The position numbers and the translations under genes were made by a program. From positions 372,001-436,000 of the forward strand of contig JAGMWG010000008.1 in NCBI GenBank assembly GCA_020744225.1: 64,000 nt of DNA, read 5' to 3'. Shown here piece after piece: positions 24,501 through 35,600 of the stretch (the first letter of the stretch is position 1; each line of letters starts with the position of its first letter). The DNA comes from Paraphoma chrysanthemicola (lineage: Eukaryota > Ascomycota > Dothideomycetes > Pleosporales > Phaeosphaeriaceae). The notes under the pieces are model-generated. The model was not told the DNA's origin. It saw only the letters and a list, made by a program, of their open reading frames with translations, and searched no databases.

Positions 24501-26020
24501 ACAAAATAAATTATAAAGAAACCTTTACTAGTACTAGTAAACCTAGTATTATTAGATTATTATTATCTATTACGATTTATTTAGATTAGAAAATATATAC
24601 TTAGAATATAAAACAAGCTTTTCCTAATATAGATATAGATAATAATAATATATATACGTAATTACTTATAGGATTTAAAGAGTATATTATTAAGAAAGCT
24701 TTAGAAAGTAAAGAAATTAAAGACTTAACTTTAATTAAAGAACTTAATAAAGTTATTATAAATAAAGATTATAATAATATTATTTGTAAACTTAATAAAG
24801 CTCTATACAGCCTAAAGTAAGCTAGTAGATAGTAGTAAATATTTTTAACTAAAATTCTAGAAACTCTAGGATTTACTAGTCTACAATTAGATAATAGTAG
24901 TTTTATACATAAGAAAAAGCCTATTATTTTAGCTACGCATATTAATAATATACTAGTTTTTTCACAAAATATAGATTTAATTAATAATCTATATAAAAAT
25001 TTATCTAGAACTTCTAAATTAGAAATAACTAATTTAGAAGAGATAAAAGAGTTCTTAGGTGTAGAAATAATAAGAGATAGAAGTAATAGATCTCTAATTA
25101 TTACGCAAAGAAGCTTTATTTCTAAAATACTAGAAAAATATAATAAGCTATAAAATAAATCTAAAAACTTACCTCTACCTATAGATATAAAGTTATCTAA
25201 AAATCTAGAATCTCTAGATAATAATACTATTATTAGTAATTATTAAAAAGAGATAGGTAGTTTAATCTATTTAACTATATTTACTAGACTTAATCTAGTA
25301 TATAGTATAAACTACTTAGCTAGATATATATCTAATCTTACTATAGAATATTATAATTACTTAAATAATGTCTTTAGCTATCTTTTAAAAATAAAAGATT
25401 TAGAATTAGGTTTAAATTTAGAATTTATAGAATAATCTATAAATAATAATAATAATTATTATTATAATAAAGATAAAAATACTAGAGATATTAGTAATTC
25501 TATAAATCTACTAGGTATTAGCAATACAGATTAAGAGAGTAATTTAGATTCTAGAAAATTTACTATAGAAAATATCTTTATTTTAAATAATAATAAAGAT
25601 TATTATTCTAATAATAGTAATATTACTATTAGCTAGATTTCTAAGCTATAAAAAATAGTAGCTATTAGTAGTATAGAGGTAGAATATATATCTTTAAAAA
25701 AAGCTACTAAAGAAAGTTTATATCTACAAAACTTTATAGAAGAGCTATTTAATAATAAAGCTCTTAAAGACTTTAATCTTTTTAATAATTTAAATATTAT
25801 TAAAACAGATAGTCTTAGTACGATAGAACTAGCTAAAAATCCTATTTATTACGCTAGAACTAAGCACGCAGATATAACTTATTACTTTATTAGAGAGAAT
25901 CTACTTAGTAATAAAATAAACCTAGTATATAAAAATACTAGTACTATACTAGCAGATAACCTAACAAAGGCTACTAGTATACCTAAATTTAAAGACTTTA
26001 TTAGTTAAATAAATTTAGTT
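21540..26020 (+). pseudogene. RIP-destroyed Copia gag-pol
   Basis: Landmarks read through stops are as follows. A gag helical region spans about 21560-22050. A zinc knuckle lies near 22230-22275 with CX2CX4HX4C spacing in which all four ligands are now Tyr. The protease active site near 22390 is DSSTT where DSGTT/DSGAT is expected. The gag-pre-integrase and integrase core span about 22990-23800. Reverse transcriptase spans about 24290-25250, with the catalytic pair mutated (THINNILVF where xVDD is expected). RNase H ends with KHADITYYFIRE near 25870, close to the K-H-I-D-I-R-Y-H-F-I-R-E pattern of intact copies. Many TAG/TAA stops interrupt every frame. Integrase before reverse transcriptase identifies Copia. 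Confidence 0.88.
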
Positions 26021-26625
26021 AAAACTAGAAGATCTTAAAAATCTACTTATATAATAATAATAATAAGTAAGAAGAATAAGAAGTCTTATTATAATTCTTA
26101 TTATAATTGTTATTATAATTCTTATTATTATTATAATTAGACTATACTATAATAGTCTATAATAAGTAGTATAATATAATTAGTAATAACTAATTATTAT
26201 TATTATAATTATTATTATTACTAAGTTATATTATAGAATCTAAAATTTAACTTTTAAGTTCTTCTAATAAGTAGTTTATAACAAACTATTTCTTATTATA
26301 TTTAGAGTAGTTATTATAACTATCTCTAATTTACTCTTTATTATACTAAGTATTATATACCTATTTACTTTTATTATACTAGTTATTATATACTTATTTA
26401 CTTTTATTATATTAGGTATTTAAAATACTTACTAGAAAAAGTCTAGAACCTAGATTCTTTAGAGAACCTAGTTAATTATCTATATAATAAGACGTTATTA
26501 TACTAGACTATTAACGTACTATTATAATTATTATTATAGAAGTCTTATAAAGAACTATAAATAAAAAAGAAAAGAGTAGAAAATTATAGTTATTTCTTTA
26601 AAATTTTATATAGCTTAAGAGAGTA

Positions 26626-27057
26626 TATAAAGATTTACTAGTTAAATCTTTTATAAGCTATCTAAATTACTAAGTAGCTTATAGGTTTTATCTTATATTC
26701 TTTAAGATCTTATAGATTTTTAGTATGACTAGAATTTAGTATTAATTCTAGTTTAAAATTAGACTAGAAAGTATAAATTATATAAGAGATTTATTTATTA
26801 TACTAATTAGAATTAAAAGTAATAGTTTTTAGAATTATTTTAATACTATAGTATAGCTTATTAAGTAAAGAAACTAAAGTATATAGTAAAGAGAGATCTT
26901 TCTCTTTTATCTATACCTAGAACACGAAATACTATCTACTATCTACTCTTTTATATACTTACTCTTATCTTCTATTACCTATTAGGTAATATACCTATTA
27001 TATTCTCTTCTAGCTAGTATATTACTAGTTATTAGTAACCTTTACTTCTTCTTAATA
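26626..27057 (+). repeat. Copia 3' LTR
   Basis: This partner of 19517-19947 is preceded by a short purine tract and ends cttaata, directly abutting the pogo-like transposase remnant. Confidence 0.85.
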
Positions 27058-27880
27058 ACTACTTTAGTTAATATTATACTTATTATAAAGCTAAACTTAT
27101 TAAAGTTATAAGTATTCTTATTAAGAATACTATACTTAGTCTTTATATTCTTTATAAGTTAAAACTAGTCTTATATAACTTTAGAATTCTTATAAAGAGC
27201 TCTCTTATAGTTATACTTATAATTTAACTTAACTTTAAGCTTAAAGTAATATTTAATTAAAGTTAAAGTCTAGTTAATACTTACTAATAGTTAGCTATAC
27301 TTCTTATATAGTAGATTAGCTATATTCTTAATAGTAGTAAACTACAGTAAAAATTCTTATACGTTAAGATTAGTTATATACTAAATAATAATCTTCTTCT
27401 CTATTAGATAAAGATTTACTAAGTTAAATGTATAATTATATTAAAACTACTTTTAAGTATATTAATTACTAAGTATAAATTAAGAGACTCTATAGATAGC
27501 TATTGCACGTTATTAAGAGAGTATTATATCTTTATTTAATAGTCTAAAGTATAAGCTATAATTAAGTCTTCTTTAAAGCTAGTAGCTCTTTTAGTAGTTA
27601 ATTTATTATATTTCTACTATTCGTAATAGTAGATTTTAGTAGAGTCTTAGTAGAGTAACTAACTTACCTATGTAGCTAACTTGTCTATAGAGTACGTTAT
27701 ATAAATACTATTTACTTATAGACTATTATATTTAACTAAATAATCTTATTCTAACTTATTTTATTATTATCTAATTCTCTTATAACTAGATCTTCTATAT
27801 ATATTAATACTAATTAAAGCTTAACCTAGTTATCTCTAAGAACTAACTACTAGCTTGTTCTAACACAGTAACTCTTAATA
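27058..27880 (-). mobile_element. pogo/Fot1-like DNA transposon remnant (minus strand), truncated at Copia
   Basis: Reading the minus strand, a damaged frame from about 27610 down to 27060 resembles the start of fungal pogo/Fot1 (DDE-type) transposases. There is an N-terminal helix-turn-helix-like region with SNREEDYYLVYN, then KRALYKNSKVI, then KYSILNKNTYNFNKFSF, where active relatives have a YNFDExGF catalytic motif; D to N and G to S fit G-to-A mutation. The frame stops at the Copia LTR, right after ILTKVV, with the remaining two thirds missing. The 5' non-coding part up to about 27880 contains the 94-bp inverted repeat. The true outer end is not fixed. Confidence 0.7.
27607..27700 (-). 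repeat. 94-bp inverted repeat, right copy
   Basis: Reverse-complement partner of 11604-11697, about 85% identical by my count. It lies upstream of the pogo-like transposase frame on the minus strand. Confidence 0.75.
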
Positions 27881-28016
27881 AATATTCTTTACACTTTCAT
27901 AACAGAATTGTGACGGGGTGAGCAGGTTGAGTAAGGCAAACTTATGAGCGTATTGTCCTATGAACTGGGCTTTATTTGCATAGTTCGTCTTCATTTCCTG
28001 CAGCCCTCAGAAAGCA

Positions 28017-28970
28017 TCATCCTGTTTTCCCACCCTCTGGAAGCTCCGGCCCATGATGGTTTCCATTCAAATGCAATATTCTCTTGACGCTGTCCACCCC
28101 TTTCTCGAGATGCGGATGACGCTCCATGAAACCGCCATGATTTCCGTCAATGGCAGCCGCTGAGACACCGCGCTTTTTGCCGATGAGCGGGTCAACGAGA
28201 CCTGCTCTTGGAGGCCACTCATCGGTCTGCTTCCAGCCCTGCACGAGCGCTTTGGTCATATCCGCAAGATTGATGGGTACAGAAGGCGTACGCGACGATA
28301 CCACAATCTTCTGAAATATGTCGGAGTATGCCTTGGGAGTGATAGATGCGCGAATGGGGTTCGTATCGAGTAGGCGCGGAGCCACAGGCACTATGTCGAA
28401 CGTATCCAGGACGACATCGGGTAATGACTGCGAATGCGACGCCGAAGGAGCGGTACTTTCTTCCAGTGGATCCATCTCAGTGAGCGGTGTGCTGCTGGAG
28501 CGACGCCGACTTCCATATTTCCTTACGCTCGTCGCGCCCGTCCAAACATCTCTCCGGTGCACCCATATTCGCAGTCCCTCGTTCTCCTCCACTTCTGCCT
28601 CGATGCGCTCTCTCCGCCGCTTCCTCCGCGCTTCCTGTGTCTGCGCGATGGCATTTCCTATGCTGTCTGGGGTGTCGAATTTGTATGGTCCAGTTTCCTC
28701 TTCCTTGTTGGAGTCGCTCGACTCAGATTCGCCGTAGTAGCGCTCGCGAAAGTCCTGTGCATGCCGCACCTCTTCGTCTGATGCCGACCATGCTTGTGGC
28801 ACATCTGGGTATGCCCAGTCGTTGCGAATGCGGTCTTCGAGGAAGCGCTTGGCAGCTCTTGCAGCGGTTTGGTTGCTCTCCATCACAGCTGCCGAAACGG
28901 CCCGGTCAACGGGACGCTTGTGGGCGTAAGACAGGTGATCCTCGGCGTCGCGAGGACGATGCAAGCGCAC
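28017..28970 (-). CDS. Gag1-like clamp domain (DUF4050-type) protein, 5' end unresolved
   Basis: The frame of 317 codons ends at TGA 28017. The C-terminal third, from about residue 205, contains VPINLADMTKALVQGWKQ and then DEWPPRAGL, which I recognise with moderate confidence as the fungal DUF4050/Gag1-like clamp domain; fission yeast Gag1 works in regulation of amino-acid transporter endocytosis. The N-terminal part has AARAAKRFLEDRIRNDWAYP and an Arg/Glu-rich helix (residues about 110-130). The frame's first codon at 28970 is GTG, so either translation starts at ATG 28881-28883 (288 residues) or a short upstream exon is spliced on: a cag acceptor lies near 28995 and an ATG-led candidate exon near 29120. 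I cannot decide. The gene is the first intact one right of the RIP block. Confidence 0.65.
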   Translation of the reverse strand: MRLHRPRDAEDHLSYAHKRPVDRAVSAAVMESNQTAARAAKRFLEDRIRNDWAYPDVPQAWSASDEEVRHAQDFRERYYGESESSDSNKEEETGPYKFDTPDSIGNAIAQTQEARRKRRRERIEAEVEENEGLRIWVHRRDVWTGATSVRKYGSRRRSSSTPLTEMDPLEESTAPSASHSQSLPDVVLDTFDIVPVAPRLLDTNPIRASITPKAYSDIFQKIVVSSRTPSVPINLADMTKALVQGWKQTDEWPPRAGLVDPLIGKKRGVSAAAIDGNHGGFMERHPHLEKGVDSVKRILHLNGNHHGPELPEGGKTG

Positions 28971-29688
28971 ACGAAAAACAGTGGAGACGAGCTGATTTTC
29001 CTATGACACCGGGAGCAGCTTCCGAGTTCCTGAGTTTCTTGCGCAATTCGAGCTTAAAGTGCGGGTCATGACGTTAAACCAGCGATGCAGGGCAGGGTAT
29101 CTGTGGGGCTTTGCCATGTCAGTCTAGCCCTGCAAACAAGCAAGAGTGAGCCTGCAACTCTGGACACTGCACGCTGCCCATGTGCCATATATGAGTCCAG
29201 GTGATCGAGCGCCGACACGTGAGGTAGTTCGATTTGGAAGATCCTGAACCGATTAAGTATTGCTCTTTTGTATCCGTGTCATCGCAAAGGCATCGACGAG
29301 AATATTCTGGTGGAGGTGGGTTAGATTAGTCTCATGAATCTAGGCCGAGGCACACTGCGCAAGCGTGACGCTGTCTACAGCACCGAGCAACGTTATGCGG
29401 CCAGGGCTGACGCTTAAAGAGTCGTCGCATGGTGCATATTGTTATTGGAATCCATCGTATATGTCAGTAGATAGTAAAAGCACCTTCCCCGCTAAGTAAC
29501 GTGCCTTCGCGACAAGCACTAGAAGCCGTTAGCTGCATGGGCCGAGGGCGTGACATGTGAAGGACGAGGCTTATCATCGACGTTCGCATCGCGCACCCAA
29601 CGCCCAACACCTCAATAACCTTCGACTACTAACAGTCATCCTAATATGCCATTCATCGACCATTACATATAGCCTTCTGAAGCACAAG
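28971..29688. other. Divergent intergenic region
   Basis: Shared upstream region of the minus-strand Gag1-like gene and the plus-strand lyase gene, about 700 bp. It may include one 5' exon of the former. I see no RNA gene or repeat. Confidence 0.45.
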
Positions 29689-31499
29689 ATGCCTGGGTCA
29701 TCGCGCCTACCCGTTAGCCTACGCGACACTTTCAATGCGCGGAAGAGCTCCGCTAAGGGCCAGCTTGTTGCACTCAACGTGGAGGTGTAAGTGCCCAGTC
29801 GCATCGATGGGCGTGGGGCTGATCAGCTGCGCAGGCTTCGCAACATAGTTTTCCTCTTTTTCCTCCTCCGCTGGACTCGCAAACTGTTCTACCAGCTTAA
29901 GGGCCGTGGCATCTTCGGCTCCCTTAGTGATCTTTACATAAACATACGGCGCTATCTCTACGGCGTGTTCCTGCGACTGCCGGGCGTACGCACCAAAGTC
30001 CAATCACAAATATCAGAATCACTACTCAAACTTGAGCGCAAGCTAGTACCGAGCGGTCCCGGCATCGACCGCGTCATCAGCCTGCCCACTACAGGATGGA
30101 GCGAAGAAGAAGTGCGCAAGAAGCTGGGAGACATGGCCAGCATGGAACACACTAGATGGGAGGATGGAAGAGTTAGCGGTGCTGTATACCACGGTGGAGA
30201 TGAATTGATACGCCTACAAACGGAGGCTTTTGGCAAATTCACGGTAGCAAATCCAATCCACCCGGATGTGTTTCCTGGAGTTCGCAAGATGGAAGCCGAA
30301 GTTGTCGCAATGGTACGTGCAGGTCCCGACACGGCAATAGATGTGGTACAAAAGTGACTTACACCGTACAGGTCCTTTCTCTCTTTAGCGCTCCAGAAGA
30401 TGGAGTGGGCGTAACAACATCTGGAGGGACAGAGTCCATTCTAATGGCATGCCTCTCCGCGCGTAACAAAGCGTACAAGGAACGCGGCGTCACGGAGCCA
30501 GAGATGATACTTCCGGAGACTGCTCACACAGCCTTCCGCAAGGCCGGGGAGTATTTCAAGATCAAGGTCCACCTCGTGGCGTGCAATGCGCCCAGCTACA
30601 AAGTCCACCTGCCCTCTGTCTCACGTCTGGTCAATCCAAACACAATCCTCCTTGTGGGGTCGGCTCCTAATTTCCCCCATGGAATCATCGATGACATCTC
30701 AGGCCTGAGTAGGCTTGCGCTGAAGAAAAATTTGCCCCTTCACGTTGATTGCTGTTTGGGATCCTTCATCATTCCATTGCTGTCCAAGGCCGGTTTTGAG
30801 GCCGAGCCATTCGACTTTCGCCTCAACGGTGTGACGAGCATCTCATGCGACACACATAAATACGGCTTCGCTCCCAAGGGCAATTCGACTGTGCTATACC
30901 GTTCGGACGCATTCCGTAAATACCAGTATTTTATCTCGCCAGACTGGTCCGGGGGCGTTTATGCCTCGCCATCAATTGCAGGCTCGCGCCCTGGTGCGTT
31001 AATTGCAGGTTGTTGGGCCAGTCTTGTCAAACAGGGTGAGAATGGCTACGTCGATGCATGCCACAAGATTGTGGGCGGAATGAAAAAGATCGAGTCTGCC
31101 ATTCGCGAAAGACCAGAGTTGTCCTCTGATCTTAAAGTCATTGGACGTCCATTGGTATCAGTCATAGCATTCCTTTCCACCACGATTGACATATACGATA
31201 TCGCAGATGGTATGTCTGCCAAGGGCTGGCATTTGAATGCGCTTCAAAATCCTCCAGCCATCCATGTCGCTGTGACGCTGCCAATCGTGGCTGTGGTCGA
31301 CAAACTCATAGAGGATCTGGTCGAAGTCACCGAGGATGTGAAGGACAAGGAGCGACGCCGGATCGCAGAGGGAAAGGGCGCAAAAGGGGCAGTCAAAGGT
31401 GATGCTGCAGCACTTTATGGAGTCGCGGGTAGCCTCCCCAACAAGAGCGTGGTGGTAGATCTGGCTAAAGGCTTCTTGGACACACTCTACAAAGCTTGA
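29689..31499 (+). CDS. dpl1: Sphingosine-1-phosphate (dihydrosphingosine-phosphate) lyase
   Basis: Exons are 29689-29786, 29835-30312 and 30372-31499; introns are 48 and 59 bp, phases close, and the product is 567 residues, normal for the family. This pyridoxal-phosphate enzyme of the endoplasmic reticulum splits long-chain base phosphates into a fatty aldehyde and phosphoethanolamine, the exit step of sphingolipid breakdown. An N-terminal hydrophobic segment (LRNIVFLFFLLRW) gives the membrane anchor. Group II decarboxylase-like features follow: TTSGGTESI for cofactor-phosphate binding, LPLHVDCCLGSF, and SCDTHKYGFAPKG with the cofactor Lys at about 355. The first exon supplies the start MPGSSRLP; an in-frame read from upstream has no better ATG. 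The gene converges on MRPL16 with only about 80 bp between stop codons. Confidence 0.95.
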
Positions 31500-31581
31500 T
31501 ACCAGGTGGCTATGTTCAAAGTCTGTGAGCTCAGAATGTACATACAATGACATTGATATACAAGGCCGAAGAAAATTGTGT

Positions 31582-32369
31582 TTACGGCGGGGCTGAAGTT
31601 GAAGCTGTTGAGACTATGGGGAGTTGTGCCACAGAATTCTCTAAAGGCAGCTTCCTTCGCGGTCTCTTAAGATCTTCTTCTGTGACTCCATTCAGGCCAA
31701 CCTTAGTCACGCCCATCACGGGTGGATCGCCTCTCCTCACAAACTCGTACAGGCCAGGCAGCTTGTTGCCCGCAAGCCTGAACGCGTCTTTGACGACCTG
31801 CTCGTGCAAGTCTCCCTTCAGCTCAAAGATGATCTTACTGACAGCCACCCTCGCGGTCCAGCGGTCAAAGCTGCCCTTTCCCTTGCCCATACGACTCTCA
31901 TTTCCACTCGTGTAGACGCCAATATTGGCTGCAATTCGCATGTACATGCGGAACTTCATGCCCCTGAGCCGTTTCTTGATGGTCTCTTCAGCAATTCGAA
32001 GCTGATGTGCGCTGATGCGGCGGTCATGGTCGCGCATGCGGAGGCCGTAGTCGCCCCAGACGACAGTCGTGCCGCGCATACTGCCGCCGGTTGGCACGCG
32101 ACAACGGCCCTTGCGTGATTTGCGAGATTCGCCAGCCTTAGGAGCAAGCCAATTCAAGCGAGGCGCTGCAGCGGAGAAAAGGCGGACAGAGGGTTTGGCC
32201 GCGGGATTGAGGCATGGGCGTGTGAGGAAGCACGTCTGCTGGTATACTTTGACACACTTAGCATTGCATGGCTGGCTGCGGGTAAACACAAACCTCGCGG
32301 ACGTGCGGTCGAGAGACTCATCTGACCCAGTCGGGCGACAAGGCTTTGATTTATCCTCGGCGGCGGCAT
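31582..32369 (-). CDS. mrpl16: Mitochondrial large-subunit ribosomal protein uL16m (MRPL16)
   Basis: The second exon (31582-32246) carries the L16 fold: GGSMRGTTVVWGDYGLRM, ISAHQLRIAEETIKKRLRG, GVYTSGNESRMGKGKGSF and HEQVVKDAFRLAGNKLPG, all close to bacterial and mitochondrial L16. It builds the peptidyl-transferase side of the mitochondrial 54S subunit. No ATG lies in frame before the mature region, so I join exon 32294-32369 through a 47-bp intron (gtttgt..tgctaag..aaag); phases fit. It begins MPPPRINQS, with a second Met at residue 17 (MSLSTARPR). The N-terminus is Arg/Ser/Ala-rich with RLFSAAAPRL, a typical mitochondrial presequence with a cleavage site. The first-exon assignment is the weaker part. 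Confidence 0.9.
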
Positions 32370-32682
32370 GGCTCTGTCGTGGGCAGCGGCGCCGTGCAAC
32401 CACTTCTGCGCAATTGAAGTTCTGGAGTTGCGTTTGCGCCAAGCACCAAGCACCAAGCGGCGGCTGCGGCTGCCCGCGCTAGTGACAGCCCAGCGCGACT
32501 CGCGTTCCTGCCTGAAGTTAATGACTGCGCGAGCGCGTCGTGCACGTCAATGCCCGGCCGTCATCGTCCCGCGCCCCGAGCAAGCCCTTGACCACCACAT
32601 CCAGCCCATTGCTGGTGCGCCGACACCACTACTTTCACGCTGCACTGCTTGTGTCCCTCTCGCACTTCTCGCATGCGCCAAA
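32370..32682. promoter_or_regulatory. Bidirectional promoter MRPL16/RFC1
   Basis: 313 bp separate the start codons of two divergent genes. The sequence is GC-rich with pyrimidine runs near the RFC1 side. No TATA box stands out. Confidence 0.5.
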
Positions 32683-35600
32683 ATGCCCGCCGACATACGC
32701 TCCTTCTTCGGAGGCGGACCCAAGCCGAGCCAGGGCAGTGAGGGCTCGCAGACGAAAGATGAAGTACGCCACCTATTTTGTCTCCCGCATGACCCGTCTA
32801 CTCGTGAGAGCAGTATCCTCGGCGTACAGTCAACTAACGAATCGTGTAGAAAGCGCCAGCGAAGAAAGCAGCGCCCAAGAAGAAGGCCCGGGCGAGTCGC
32901 GTCATAGACGACTCCGACGACGACGAGGAAGAGACCGCTAAGTACGGCAGTGTTTAAGTCTGCTATGGACATGCCGCTGAGCAAGTGCAGACCCAAAAAC
33001 CCCACTCCGAAGAAAGCACCGCCCAAGAAAGCAACTCGAGAGCCAAGCCCAGAGCTCGAAGCAACGACAACGTCCGCTTTTTTCGCGACATCAAACAAGC
33101 CGAAGCGAACAGAGCCGGCCAAGAGGAAGTCGGCCGATGCTCCCAAGGCAACACCCAAGAAATCAGCAACGCGCGCTCCTAAGACAGCGACGCCAGCATC
33201 CAATGGCAGAGCCTTGGGTCGAGCGAAACGGCCAATCACTTCTTACGCAGACCGCGACGACGATGACGAGTTTCCTAGCGATGACCTCGATGATGCGGAC
33301 GACATTTTCCAAGAGCAGGTTACAGGCAAGCTCCAGGACGACTATGTTGAAATTGCCGGGAGTGACAACGATCTGGCAGTAAAATTGCCGCACAGAGGCA
33401 CTCCAAGAACATCAAGCAAGAAGCAGAAGCGGGCCAGCGAGGATCCAGAGAGCGACGTTGATATGAGAGACATTGACAACGAAAATGATTCCAATGACTC
33501 TGAAACGGAAGAACAGGTTTCCAAGAGCAAGGCCAAGCGCTCCTCTGCCGTTGGCCGTAAGCGCAAGTCGCCAGTGCTTGAAGAGGAGGATGAATTTGAC
33601 ATGCTGGAGGACAAACCCAAGAGAGGTCGTTCCAAAGCCGCTACGTTGACGAAGTCGCCTGCCAAGAAGAAGGTCAAGAAGGAAGACCCTATTGAAAATG
33701 CGGACATACAAGCAATCTATGACAGCGTCCCCACAGTGCGGCCACCGACACCTCCCCCAAAGGACCCGGATACAAAGTTCGACTGGCGAGCCAACGCAGG
33801 CCGTGCCGAGCCGGCTCCCCTACAGGGCTCCGGGGGTGCTATGCCTTCAGGGTCAGAGACTTGTCTAGCTGGTTTGACATTCGTTTTTACCGGAGTTCTG
33901 CAACGGTGGGGTCGGACAGAGGCCCAGGAACTCGTCAAAAGACATGGAGGCAAAGTAACGGGCGCGCCCAGCAAAAAGACGAGCTACGTTGTCCTTGGCG
34001 CGGATGCAGGTCCAAGCAAGTTGCAAAAGATCAGAGACATGGACATCAAAACGATTGACGAGGACGGTCTCACCGTGCTTATCGAGAAGCTCACTGCGGC
34101 TGGTAACAAGGGCGATTCAAAAGCTCAAGCGGCCTACAAGGACAAACAGCGGAAGGAAGAGGAGAAGATTCGAGAGCAGGCTGCCGAGATTGAGAGAGAG
34201 GAAAGACAGCGACAGAGAGACCAGAAAGCCGTAGCAGCAGTGTCCAGCCGCAAGCTGGGCTCCACCACAACGACAGCAGCTGATAGTGCAGGTTCAGCTG
34301 TGGACTCTCGATTGTGGACGACCAAGTACGCCCCTACTTCTCTGAACCAGATATGTGGTAATAAAGCTACCGTGGAGAAGATCCAACGATGGCTTCAGCG
34401 GTATCCAAAGAACGTTAAAACTGGGTTTAAGCTCGCAGGCCCCGATGGAAGCGGTGTCTTCCGTGCTGTGATGCTTCATGGTCCGCCAGGCATTGGAAAA
34501 ACTACCGCAGCGCATCTGGTGGCGAAGCTCGAGGGCTACGACATCGTTGAGCGAAACGCCAGTGATACTCGTAGCAAGAAGCTCATTGAGGAAGGCTTGC
34601 GCGGCGTGTTGAGCACAAATTCCATTCAAGGTTATTTTGCTGGAGACGGCAAAGAGGTCGATGCGAAGAAGAAGAAACTCGTTTTGATCATGGACGAGGT
34701 TGACGGTATGTCTGCGGGCGATCGGGGAGGTGTAGGTGCGCTAGCCGCTGTCTGCAAAAAAACGGAAGTCCCCATGATCCTCATCTGCAATGACAGACGA
34801 CTACCGAAAATGAAGCCATTCGACTTTGTCACTTACGACCTACCGTTCCGCCGACCGACTGTGGATCAGGTCCGTTCTCGTATCATGACGATCGCCTTCC
34901 GGGAAGGACTAAAGATACCAGGCCCCGTAGTGAATGCCCTGATCGAGGGTAGCCATGCCGACATTCGACAGGTTGTTAACATGATCTCCACGGCCAAACT
35001 GGACCAAGAAGCCATGGATTTCGATAGTGGCAAGCAGATGTCCAAGAGCTGGGAAAAGCATGTTATCTTGAAGCCCTGGGACATTACGCAGAAGATTCTT
35101 GGTGGTGGCATGTTTGCGCCAAGCAGCAAAGCTACTCTCAACGAGAAGATTGAGCTATACTTCAACGATCACGAATTCAGCCCGCTCATGCTGCAGGAGA
35201 ACTACTTGGGAACAAATCCCATGCAAGCTCTCAATAGTTCTGGCAAAGAGAAGAACATGAAGACGCTAGAGCTCGCTTCTCAGGCTGCCGACAGTATCAG
35301 CGACGGTGATCTTGTCGATCGTATGATACATGGCTCTCAACAGCAATGGAGCTTGATGCCAACACACGCCGTTTTCAGCTTTGTTCGGCCGGCCAGCTTT
35401 GTAGCGGGCAGTACAGCGGGCAACCAAACACGTTTCACGTCTTGGTTGGGTAAAAATAGCAGTCAGAATAAGCTCATTAGGCTGGTCAAGGAAATCCAGG
35501 CCCACATGCGCTTGCGGTCATCAGGGGATAGACACGAGATCCGACAGCAGTATATTCCAGTACTTTGGACAGAATTGGTTCAGAAACTACAGAAGCAGGG

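Larger units (their letters stand above)
19517..27057 (+). mobile_element. Copia/Ty1 LTR retrotransposon, RIP-inactivated
   Basis: Direct repeats at 19517-19947 and 26626-27057 (431 and 432 bp) enclose gag, protease, integrase, reverse transcriptase and RNase H in that order; integrase before reverse transcriptase is diagnostic for Copia. A primer-binding site resembling the anticodon half of initiator tRNA-Met follows the 5' LTR, and a purine tract (aagagag) precedes the 3' LTR. I could not confirm a target duplication: the right flank is actac, and the left flank does not match it cleanly after RIP. LTR starts are uncertain by a few bases. Confidence 0.88.
11460..27890. other. AT-rich, RIP-mutated transposon block
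   Basis: Composition changes abruptly near 11460 and again near 27890. Inside, the DNA is extremely AT-rich, and the recognisable coding frames of transposons are full of TAG/TAA where family alignments have CAG/CAA (Gln) or TGG (Trp). Cys and His codons have become Tyr and Gly codons have become Arg, Lys or Glu. These are the C-to-T and G-to-A changes of fungal repeat-induced point mutation. No intact cellular gene is present in these 16.4 kb. The contents (Gypsy, Copia, pogo-like and spacer) are listed separately. Confidence 0.92.

Noticed and set aside
19512..27062. A 5-bp target duplication for the Copia element (aatat left, actac right)
   Set aside because: Only some positions agree even after allowing RIP changes, and the exact LTR start is uncertain, so I do not claim it.
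31956..32482. Plus-strand frames opposite MRPL16
   Set aside because: Antisense to the conserved L16 sequence; no features of their own.
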